A DNA stretch of 5,442 nucleotides from Bdellovibrionales bacterium (GTDB lineage Bacteria > Bdellovibrionota > UBA1018 > CAIPTA01), in NCBI GenBank assembly GCA_021730855.1, contig JAKFYM010000077.1:1-5442 (forward strand), read 5' to 3'. Positions 1-5,442 of the stretch are shown here, piece by piece (position 1 is the stretch's first letter; the number at the start of each line of letters is the position of its first letter). The notes beneath the pieces are model-generated. The model made no database searches and was not told the origin of the DNA. It saw nothing but the letters and a program-made list of their open reading frames with translations. Position numbers and translations under genes: made by a program.

Positions 1-36
1 CACGGCATTGTCGATCGTTAAAGCGGCACATTTATT

Positions 37-66
37 TTGACTTGAAAAATTCGTAGGAGCTATAAG
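37..66 (+). promoter_or_regulatory. sigma70-type promoter for the S41 peptidase gene
   Basis: A -35 hexamer TTGACT (37-42) and a -10 hexamer TATAAG (61-66) are separated by 18 bp. Each matches the consensus at five of six positions. The predicted transcription start is about 6-8 bases after the -10, giving a 5' leader of about 20 nt. That leader contains the purine-rich ribosome binding site GAGAGAGGGA (77-86), which lies 6-7 nt before the ATG at 93. A second TTGAAA at 42-47 is too close to this -10 to be its partner. Confidence 0.65.
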
Positions 67-92
67 TTCTGCATTCGAGAGAGGGACAAAAA

Positions 93-1808
93 ATGAAGAT
101 TTACTCTGGCATCCTCGTGATCCTTAGCTTGGTCTTCGGCCTGAGCACCGCGTCTGCGGCGCTCTCTCCTGCCCAGCGCTTGGCGGATTTTGAACAGCTT
201 GTCACATTGATCGAGCGCAATTACGGGCCGCTCCACTGGAAAGAAAAAGTGGTGGGCCTAAATTGGGCTGCGGCGGTGGATCGTTATCGCGACGAAATCT
301 TAGCCGCTAGAGACGATGCCGCCTTTTACCGCACGCTCGCGCTGTTCACGGCCCAGTTGCAGGATGCGCATGTGAGCCCGATCATCCCTTCCAATTACCG
401 GGCTTCTTTGGGATTTGTCTGTGACCTCGTGGAGGGCAAGGTTCTTATCAGTGAGATCGACCGCTTGCGCTTGCCGGAAAGCCTCTTTCCTTTTACGCGG
501 GGGGATGAACTTCTTGCTTTGGGTGGAATGCCAGTGGACCAATTGCTGGCCGACATCGCATCCTTTGCTCCGTCGGGCAATGAGCTAAGCTCGTTGCGAT
601 TTGCTGCCATGCGCCTAACGAATCGTTCGGAATCCTCGGGCCTGGAAGTGCCGAAAGGCTCCACCACCATCACGGTGCGTCCACGAGGAGCGGCCGATCC
701 CATCACGGTCATGGCCACCTGGGCCAATAAGGGCACTCCGCTTCTGGAACTGGATGATCTCCAAGGGCGGCAGGAGTTGTGGACGCTAGAGCCTCCCTCT
801 TCCGGCGATTGGTTTACCCAGCTCAAGGAGCTTCCCATCTTTAATCTCTCGTTGCCGGCTTCTGAGCTGCGGGAGTGGGAGCGAGCGGGCATGGAAACTC
901 TCGGGCAAAGGGAATCTTTTTTTATGCTCCCGGCCGACGCGAAGCCCCTGCCTGGCGTCTCGATGACGGCGGCGATCTACGAACGCGCCGGCAAGCGCAT
1001 CGGGGTGTTACGCATCCCCGCCTACCAGGAAAAGAGCTCGGTAGAGACCTTCACAAGAGCTGTTTATACCTTAGAGCAAAATACCGATGTGCTGGTGATC
1101 GACCAGACTAATAATCCCGGCGGTTCTGTCACCAATATGGCCGATATCGTGAGCCTCTTTGCCAATAAAAGCTTTAAGGACATCAATTTCGAGCTGCGGC
1201 CCAGCCTGAATTGGCTGCGGACTTTTCAGAGCGTGAACCAGGAGCTTTCGGATATTTTGGCGCAAAACAGCGCGGATGCCACAGCCAATGCGCTCAAGCC
1301 CCGCTTTGAATTTCTCGAGGCCGAGATCTACCACTCGCTTCAGACGCGCCGCTTTCTCTCGCGTCGCGTTTCCCTCAACCTCACCGGTTCGTTCGGGATG
1401 ATTCAGCCGGCGAGCGCCGTTCATTATTCGAAGCCCATTCTGCTCCTGATCAATGAGTTTGATTTTTCCGCGGGCGATGCCTTCCCCGCCATCATGAAAG
1501 ACAATGGCCGCGCCACCCTCTTTGGCGCGCAGACGGCGGGAGCGGGCGGCAATGTGCGGGAGCATGGCCCCTTGGCGAACTCTTTTTTTAAAGTAAACCT
1601 TACGGAGAGCCTGATGGTGCGCCCCAATGGGGAATATATCGAGAACCAGGGCGTGCAGCCGGACATTGCCTACACGGTCACTGAGGAAGATTTTCTCAAT
1701 GGCTACCGGAACTATGTTCACGCCTTCACGGTTGAGGCTTTGAAGTTGGCGGGCGTGAGCCCCGAAGAATTCCAGGCTTGGGAAAGGGCCCAAGTCTCTC
1801 GGCCGTAA
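93..1808 (+). CDS. secreted S41-family serine peptidase with PDZ-like domain (tricorn-like active site)
   Basis: This is a probable secreted serine endopeptidase of the S41 (C-terminal processing/tricorn) superfamily. Residues 1-22 form a signal peptide: Lys2, a hydrophobic core, and an ASA|A cleavage site after Ala22. There is no lipobox Cys, so the product is likely periplasmic or exported. An N-terminal helical region ends in a QDAH motif (His93), which matches the conserved His region of S41B enzymes. A PDZ-like segment follows (about 108-200, with GDELLALGG at 137-145). The catalytic domain (about 290-530) shows IDQTNNPGG (336-344), the nucleophile Ser459 in FSAGDAF, NGRATLFG (471-478), and GVQPDI near the end. 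The Ctp general-base Lys, expected 25 residues after the Ser, is Ala484. Glu517 lies 58 residues after Ser459, as I recall for the tricorn tetrad. Between NPGG and Ser459 there is an unusually long, helix-rich stretch of about 115 residues. The ATG is supported by the GAGAGAGGGA ribosome binding site and the signal peptide. The physiological substrate is unknown. Confidence 0.85.
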   Translation: MKIYSGILVILSLVFGLSTASAALSPAQRLADFEQLVTLIERNYGPLHWKEKVVGLNWAAAVDRYRDEILAARDDAAFYRTLALFTAQLQDAHVSPIIPSNYRASLGFVCDLVEGKVLISEIDRLRLPESLFPFTRGDELLALGGMPVDQLLADIASFAPSGNELSSLRFAAMRLTNRSESSGLEVPKGSTTITVRPRGAADPITVMATWANKGTPLLELDDLQGRQELWTLEPPSSGDWFTQLKELPIFNLSLPASELREWERAGMETLGQRESFFMLPADAKPLPGVSMTAAIYERAGKRIGVLRIPAYQEKSSVETFTRAVYTLEQNTDVLVIDQTNNPGGSVTNMADIVSLFANKSFKDINFELRPSLNWLRTFQSVNQELSDILAQNSADATANALKPRFEFLEAEIYHSLQTRRFLSRRVSLNLTGSFGMIQPASAVHYSKPILLLINEFDFSAGDAFPAIMKDNGRATLFGAQTAGAGGNVREHGPLANSFFKVNLTESLMVRPNGEYIENQGVQPDIAYTVTEEDFLNGYRNYVHAFTVEALKLAGVSPEEFQAWERAQVSRP

Positions 1809-1893
1809 GTTGGTTTGAAAGAATCTAGGGCGGCTGCAGGGGGTGGACGGTTCCCTTTTCAGGGCGGGAGTTTTTGTCCTGCGGTAGGCGAGA

Positions 1894-1926
1894 TGTGGGA
1901 TTTCATGCTACGCTGAAATTCACACA
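1894..1926. promoter_or_regulatory. inverted repeat (operator or 5'-UTR hairpin) upstream of the aconitase gene
   Basis: The left arm TGTGGGATTTCA (1894-1905) and the right arm TGAAATTCACACA (1914-1926) are complementary around an 8-nt centre, TGCTACGC (1906-1913). The core ATTTCA/TGAAAT is perfect. Outside it come one G-T wobble, one G-C pair, a bulged A at 1922 and four more pairs. The element ends 9 nt before the ribosome binding site AGGAG (1936-1940). The centre TGCTACGCT (1906-1914) could be an extended -10 element, although no good -35 is seen. The repeat could therefore be an operator overlapping a promoter, or a leader hairpin in the mRNA. I cannot assign a regulator. Confidence 0.5.
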
Positions 1927-1946
1927 ATCTCTCGCAGGAGTACGCC

Positions 1947-4214
1947 ATGCAGATCGAAAGCACGAAAGAATTCGTCCAGAACGTCTATAAAAAAATGGAC
2001 CAAAATCTTGCGGTGGTTCGCAAGCGCCTGAACCGCCCGCTCACGCTCATGGAAAAAATCGTGCTGGGTCACCTGAGCGATGCCGCCAACCAGGAGCTGG
2101 ATCCCGGGAAAAGTTTTCTGCTCTTGAACCCCGACCGCGTGGCCATGCAGGATGCCACCGCGCAGATGGCCCTCTTGCAGTTCACCAGCGCCGGCGTGCC
2201 TCGCACCGCGGTTCCTACCACCGTGCATTGCGATCACCTCCTGCTTGGCCGTTTTGGCGCGCAGAAAGATTTGTCCACCGCCCTCGAAGTGAACCGCGAA
2301 GTTTTTGATTTCCTCGAGAGCGTCTCGCGCAAATATGGCATTGGTTTCTGGAAGCCCGGTTCCGGCATCATCCACCAGGTGGTGCTCGAGAACTATGCGT
2401 TCCCGGGCGGCATGATGATCGGCACCGACTCGCACACTCCGAATGCGGGTGGCCTTGGCATGATCGCCGTGGGCGTGGGCGGGGGCGATGCCGTGGACGT
2501 GATGGCCGGCTTCCCCTGGGAAGTGAAGTATCCCAAGCTCGTGGGCGTGAAGCTCACCGGCAAGATGAATGGCTGGACGAGTGCCAAGGACGTGATCCTG
2601 AAGCTCCTCGGCATCATGACGGTGAAGGGCGGCACCAATAAGATCGTGGAATATTTTGGCGAGGGCGTGGCTTCGATCTCCTGCACGGGCAAGGGCACGA
2701 TCACCAATATGGGCGCCGAGCTGGGCGCCACCACCTCTGTCTTCCCCTTCGATGAAACCATGGCCCGCTACTTACGCGCCACCAACCGCGCGGATCTCGC
2801 AGAGCTTGCCGAGAAAAACAAAGCCCTGCTGGCCGCCGACCCTGAAGTGCTGAAGAATCCTAGCGAGTATTACGACGAAGTGATCGAGATCAACCTCTCG
2901 GAACTCGAGCCGCATGTGGTGGGCCCGCACACTCCTGACCTCGCGCGCCCGCTTTCCAAGCTCAAGGCCGAAGCCAAGGAAAAAGGCTATTCGCTCGAGC
3001 TCACGGCCGCCCTGATCGGCAGCTGCACGAACTCTTCCTACGAAGATATCTCGCGGGCCACAGACATAGCCCAACAAGCCCTCGATCACGGCTTGAAAAC
3101 CAAGAGCGAATTTTTCATCTCCCCGGGATCCGAGCAGGTGTTCGAGACGGTCAAGCGCGACGGCATGCTCGCCACCCTTGAGCAAGCCGGCGGTGTGATC
3201 CTCACCAATTCCTGCGGCCCCTGCATTGGCCAGTGGAAGCGCGACAATCTCAAAGACGGCACCACGAACTCGATCATCACCAGCTTCAACCGCAATTTCC
3301 GCGGCCGCAATGATGGCAATGCCGAGACCCAGTCCTTCATCTCCTCTCCTGAGGTGGTGGTGGCGATGGGGCTTGCGGGTCGCCTCGATTTTGATCCTCT
3401 CCACGATGAGCTCGAGGGAAAAGACGGCAAAAAATTTAAGCTGCGCGAGCCCAAAAAAGCCGAAGATCTTCCTCCCAAGGGTTTTGTCCCTGCGCGCGAG
3501 GGATTTGTGCAACCCGCGGCCGATGGCTCGAGCGTGTCTGTAAAAATTTCGCCAGCCAGCGATCGCTTGCAGGAGCTCAAGCCCTTCACTCCCTGGAACG
3601 GAAAAGATCTTCTCGATCTTCCTTTGCTCTTGAAAGCCAAAGGCAAGTGCACCACGGACCACATCTCTCCGGCCGGCCCCTGGTTGAAGTACCGCGGCCA
3701 CCTCGACAATATTTCCAACAATATGTTCGTGGGCGCGATCAATGCCTTTACTGGCGACACAGGAAAAGTGTTGAACGCCTACACAAACACCAAGGGCGAA
3801 GTGCCTGCCGTGGCCCGCGACTATAAGGCTCGTGGCCTGCAGTGGGTGGTGGTGGGAGACGAGAACTATGGCGAAGGCTCCTCACGCGAGCATGCCGCCA
3901 TGAGCCCGCGCTTCCTGAATGGCGCCGCAGTGGTCGTGAAGAGTTTCGCGCGCATCCACGAAACGAATTTAAAGAAGCAAGGAATGCTCCCCCTCACTTT
4001 CGCAAATCCCGCGGACTACGACCTAGTGAAAGAGGGAGACAAAATCTCCATCCTCGGCCTCGCCGCCATCGCGCCGGGAAAAGACATGAAGTGCGTGCTC
4101 ACCCATAGTGATGGGAAGAAGGACGAGATCACATTGAGGCACACGCTGAACACCGAGCAGATCAAGTGGTTCCAGGCGGGTTCGGCGTTGAATGTGCTAA
4201 AGGCAAAGCGCTAA
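1947..4214 (+). CDS. acnA: aconitate hydratase, mitochondrial type
   Basis: This gene encodes a complete [4Fe-4S] aconitase that interconverts citrate and isocitrate through cis-aconitate in the TCA cycle. The whole protein aligns by eye with mammalian mitochondrial ACO2, and its 755 residues are close to the roughly 754 of the mature enzyme. It does not resemble AcnA/IRP1 or AcnB in length or layout. The cluster ligands are Cys360 (GSCTNS) and Cys423 and Cys426 (CGPC). Active-site segments include HCDH (94-97), TDSHTPN (160-166 with Asp161 and His163), NRNFRGRND (448-456), Arg583 in the YRGHLDNIS block, and GEGSSREH (642-649) with catalytic Ser645 followed by Arg647. Domains 1-3 span about 1-500, a linker about 500-555, and the swivel domain about 560-755. 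There is no signal peptide, so it is cytosolic. The start is set by AGGAG (1936-1940), 6 nt before the ATG. Codon use is strongly biased to GGC, AAG and CTC, which suggests high expression. The symbol acnA is the generic one for this orthologue group. An inverted repeat lies just upstream. Confidence 0.97.
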   Translation: MQIESTKEFVQNVYKKMDQNLAVVRKRLNRPLTLMEKIVLGHLSDAANQELDPGKSFLLLNPDRVAMQDATAQMALLQFTSAGVPRTAVPTTVHCDHLLLGRFGAQKDLSTALEVNREVFDFLESVSRKYGIGFWKPGSGIIHQVVLENYAFPGGMMIGTDSHTPNAGGLGMIAVGVGGGDAVDVMAGFPWEVKYPKLVGVKLTGKMNGWTSAKDVILKLLGIMTVKGGTNKIVEYFGEGVASISCTGKGTITNMGAELGATTSVFPFDETMARYLRATNRADLAELAEKNKALLAADPEVLKNPSEYYDEVIEINLSELEPHVVGPHTPDLARPLSKLKAEAKEKGYSLELTAALIGSCTNSSYEDISRATDIAQQALDHGLKTKSEFFISPGSEQVFETVKRDGMLATLEQAGGVILTNSCGPCIGQWKRDNLKDGTTNSIITSFNRNFRGRNDGNAETQSFISSPEVVVAMGLAGRLDFDPLHDELEGKDGKKFKLREPKKAEDLPPKGFVPAREGFVQPAADGSSVSVKISPASDRLQELKPFTPWNGKDLLDLPLLLKAKGKCTTDHISPAGPWLKYRGHLDNISNNMFVGAINAFTGDTGKVLNAYTNTKGEVPAVARDYKARGLQWVVVGDENYGEGSSREHAAMSPRFLNGAAVVVKSFARIHETNLKKQGMLPLTFANPADYDLVKEGDKISILGLAAIAPGKDMKCVLTHSDGKKDEITLRHTLNTEQIKWFQAGSALNVLKAKR

Positions 4215-4224
4215 GAGTGAGGGG

Positions 4225-4245
4225 TGCGGCCGTTCGCGGCCAGCA
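4225..4245 (+). terminator. GC-rich hairpin after the aconitase stop; possible terminator without a U-tract
   Basis: GGCCG (4228-4232) and CGGCC (4237-4241) form a perfect 5-bp stem around a TTCG loop. Outer pairs TGC/GCA extend it, with one bulged A at 4242. It begins 10 nt after the aconitase TAA, where a terminator between convergent genes is expected. No run of T follows, so it is not a classical intrinsic terminator. It may instead protect the 3' end of the mRNA, or be a by-product of the repeat array in which it lies. Confidence 0.35.
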
Positions 4246-4362
4246 GTTGCAGTGTGCTGCTGCAGAAGCGGTAAGCAGCTGCCGTTCGCGGTTTCGCGGC
4301 ACACGGTTGGCCGTTAGCGGTTGCCGCTGCGGCTGGCAGAGGGCGGGGCGGTTGGCAGTTTT
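4230..4362. repeat. degenerate heptanucleotide tandem repeat array, consensus C(C/G)GTTNG
   Basis: Copies of a 7-bp unit recur between the convergent genes: CCGTTCG (4230-4236), CAGTTGC (4244-4250), CCGTTCG (4282-4288), CGGTTTC (4289-4295), CGGTTGG (4304-4310), CCGTTAG (4311-4317), CGGTTGC (4318-4324), CGGTTGG (4349-4355) and CAGTTTT (4356-4362). Several are directly adjacent in exact 7-bp register: 4282/4289, 4304/4311/4318 and 4349/4356. The longer string GCCGTT(C/A)GCGG appears three times, starting near 4229, 4281 and 4310. The array also creates many short inverted repeats, such as AGCGG-TTG-CCGCT (4316-4328). Small open frames across it look like chance. It resembles short tandemly repeated (STRR-type) intergenic sequences, and no function is known from the sequence. 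Confidence 0.55.
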
Positions 4363-4420
4363 GTTGCATCGCTTCGTGGTGCGCACTGGGTGAATTTCTT
4401 CCTTACCCAAAGAACAAACC

Positions 4421-4723
4421 CTAGTTCGGCTCTTCCTCTCGAATCTTCTTCAGCGCCTCTTCTACCGGCGTGCTCAGCTTCTTTTCCTGATTGCATTTCC
4501 GGCAAGCGGGCACCACATTCCCGCGCGTGCTTTTCCCTCCGCGCGCCACGGGCACAATATGATCCATCGTGAGTTCCTTGGCCGGGAATTTCCCTTGGCA
4601 ATAGTGGCAAAGGCCCTTGCTTAGGATGTTCTTCCACCACTGCGAGCGTTTCAGCTCCTGGGCCTTTTTTCTTTCGCGCGCGATATGGGCGCGGTCGCCT
4701 TCGAGGGCATACCAGTCCGACAT
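4421..4723 (-). CDS. small HNH endonuclease-family protein
   Basis: This 100-residue stand-alone protein has an HNH (beta-beta-alpha metal) nuclease domain, expected to cut nucleic acid with a divalent metal ion. The domain fills about residues 36-82. It contains a zinc ribbon pair CHYC (Cys39, Cys42), the core MDHIVPVARGG with Asp54 and His55, Asn69 in the middle position, and CRKCN (Cys74, Cys77, Asn78), where Asn replaces the final His, as is common in the family. The N-terminal 30 residues are basic and helical, and the C-terminal tail (83-100) is a charged helix. The ATG at 4723 is the first usable start after an in-frame TAG about 14 codons upstream, but no Shine-Dalgarno is visible. 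It lies 26 bp downstream of the phosphatase-like gene on the same strand, so it may be its last operon member. No intron, phage or restriction gene is adjacent, and its role is unknown. Confidence 0.85.
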   Translation of the reverse strand: MSDWYALEGDRAHIARERKKAQELKRSQWWKNILSKGLCHYCQGKFPAKELTMDHIVPVARGGKSTRGNVVPACRKCNQEKKLSTPVEEALKKIREEEPN

Positions 4724-4745
4724 AAAGCGTTTATAGCGCGGCCAA

Positions 4746-4761
4746 GCCTTTAGGGAAAGGC
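4746..4761 (-). repeat. short hairpin over the stop codon of the phosphatase-like gene
   Basis: On the minus strand, GCCTTT and AAAGGC form a perfect 6-bp inverted repeat around a CCCT loop. The TAA stop of the phosphatase-like gene (4752-4750) falls at the loop-to-arm junction. There is no T-tract after it, and the HNH gene starts 26 nt past the stop. It could weakly attenuate or process a shared transcript, or be chance. Confidence 0.3.
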
Positions 4762-5442
4762 CAGGCTAGTGCCGTTCGGGCAGAGCTTGGCTTTTTCCGC
4801 CGTTGAGAGCTGGAATTCCGGATAGGGCACGAAATCCCGGATTTTCTTGCGGATGTTCTCGTAAGCCGGATCTGTATTCACTCCGTCCGTGTTTTTGTCC
4901 CAATACTTCACGGCCTGCTCGCCCGTAAAACCACAGAACTGGCGGAGGGTGGCCGCGGCGGCAAAGCCCGAAGCATGCCAGCCATTCCAGCAGTGGATGT
5001 AGAGAGGGCCAAGGCGTGGGTTGCGAATGTGGTCATAGATCAGTGCCAGCACCTTCTTCACGTTCGCCTGGCTATTGAGCACGCTCACCTGGTGGTAATT
5101 CAGCTGGTTGTCCACATTCTCGAAAGTGCGGCAGCGGGTGTTCTTAGAGGCGGTGCTGTAATTCGTGGAGTATAAATAAATCGCATTGCCAAATCCCTCC
5201 TCGCAGAGATTCTGCAGTCCATCCTCGGGAAGGGGGTTGCTATTGTCGCGCTTATTCGTGCGGTGGTAGTAGTTGTTTGCGCCGCCGCGGTAGTATACGC
5301 CGTTTAGTACTGCGCGCAGATTCCGCGTTCCGTAGAGGTTTTCATAACCAGTTCCCGTATTGCTCACCAGCTTCTGGGCGGCATCTTTTAGCGGGTAGCG
5401 TGTCCGGTGCTCGGCGCCCACCACGGGAGGCGTGCTCGGAGG
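4750..5442 (-). CDS. tyrosine/dual-specificity phosphatase-like protein with atypical signature loop (5' end beyond window)
   Basis: The visible 230 codons run off the window end. A GTG at 5424 opens the longest internal frame, but the frame continues upstream without a stop through a Pro-rich PPSTPP stretch, so the real start is probably outside. Residues below are numbered from that GTG. The order of elements resembles the cysteine-phosphatase fold: NLRAVLNGVYYRGG (35-48), GLQNLCEEG (69-77), a beta segment YHQVSV (110-115), helix 120-134, the loop PLYIHCWNGWHASG (140-153), then a helix-rich tail with GFTGEQAVKYW (165-175). The loop has the His-Cys and Gly of the HCxxGxxR(S/T) signature, but the Arg position is Ala151. 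The general-acid Asp also appears absent, with Asn117 nearby. It may be a pseudo-phosphatase, a binding protein, or an enzyme with altered chemistry. The Pro-rich segment hints at a linker after an export signal, which cannot be seen. The HNH gene lies 26 bp downstream. Fold assignment is fairly firm; activity is unknown. Confidence 0.7.
   Translation of the reverse strand, partial: PPSTPPVVGAEHRTRYPLKDAAQKLVSNTGTGYENLYGTRNLRAVLNGVYYRGGANNYYHRTNKRDNSNPLPEDGLQNLCEEGFGNAIYLYSTNYSTASKNTRCRTFENVDNQLNYHQVSVLNSQANVKKVLALIYDHIRNPRLGPLYIHCWNGWHASGFAAAATLRQFCGFTGEQAVKYWDKNTDGVNTDPAYENIRKKIRDFVPYPEFQLSTAEKAKLCPNGTSLAFP

Noticed and set aside
1071..1793. 240-codon open frame antisense to the peptidase gene
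   Set aside because: No family motifs, and the sense strand carries the conserved S41 catalytic blocks across the same bases.
1853..1875. CCC/GGG hairpin followed by TTTTT as terminator of the peptidase gene
   Set aside because: The stem is only 3 bp and is separated from the T-run by six bases, so it is too weak to call.
1874..1914. TTGTCC (1874-1879) with TACGCT (1909-1914) as an aconitase promoter
   Set aside because: The spacing of 29 bp is far too long. Only the extended -10 part is kept as a possibility.
2772..3701. 309-codon open frame antisense to the aconitase gene
   Set aside because: It mirrors a highly biased GC-rich gene, shows no recognisable domain, and the sense frame is unmistakably aconitase.
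4241..4262. Iron-responsive-element-like hairpin downstream of aconitase: CAGCAG/CTGCTG stem with CAGTGT in the loop
   Set aside because: The loop is 8 nt, not 6, the bulged C is absent, and the stem shares a base with the neighbouring hairpin inside a repeat array that makes such structures by chance. The link to aconitase is tempting but unsupported.
4387..4409. TGGGT/ACCCA inverted repeat as terminator of the minus-strand genes
   Set aside because: Only 5 bp with a 13-nt loop and no T-run on either strand.
4166..4572. Plus-strand small frames (4166-4393 and 4321-4572) and the minus-strand frames 4162-4410 and 4314-4640
   Set aside because: They run through the heptamer repeats and the antisense of the HNH gene, have low-complexity composition, and lack ribosome binding sites.

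Overview
This window looks like chromosomal DNA from a free-living Gram-negative bacterium with moderately high GC (roughly 55-60% by eye). A secreted S41 peptidase, a mitochondrial-type aconitase and an unusual phosphatase-fold protein with an HCWNGWHASG loop would fit a Bdellovibrionota or deltaproteobacterium-like lineage. That placement is an inference from protein character only and has low to moderate confidence. There are no rRNA or tRNA genes, no CRISPR array and no transposase.

Layout. Positions 1-92 hold a good sigma70-type promoter and a ribosome binding site for a secreted, PDZ-containing S41-family serine peptidase (93-1808, +). A 138-bp gap follows, containing a conspicuous 11-12 bp inverted repeat just upstream of the ribosome binding site of a complete aconitate hydratase gene (1947-4214, +). 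A 206-bp gap between convergent genes (4215-4420) holds a GC-rich hairpin right after the aconitase stop, then a degenerate tandem array of 7-bp units of the type C(C/G)GTTNG. On the minus strand are a small HNH nuclease (4421-4723) and, 26 bp upstream of it, the 3' part of a gene for a tyrosine/dual-specificity phosphatase-like protein (4750 to beyond the window end).

How the genes relate. The peptidase probably has its own promoter and works in the cell envelope. The aconitase is a cytosolic TCA-cycle enzyme, with codon use suggesting high expression. The two minus-strand genes are close enough to be co-transcribed, but no shared function can be read from the sequence. No multi-gene novel system is evident. 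The most unusual items are the phosphatase-fold protein whose signature loop lacks the invariant Arg, the inverted repeat in front of the aconitase gene, and the heptamer array between the convergent genes.
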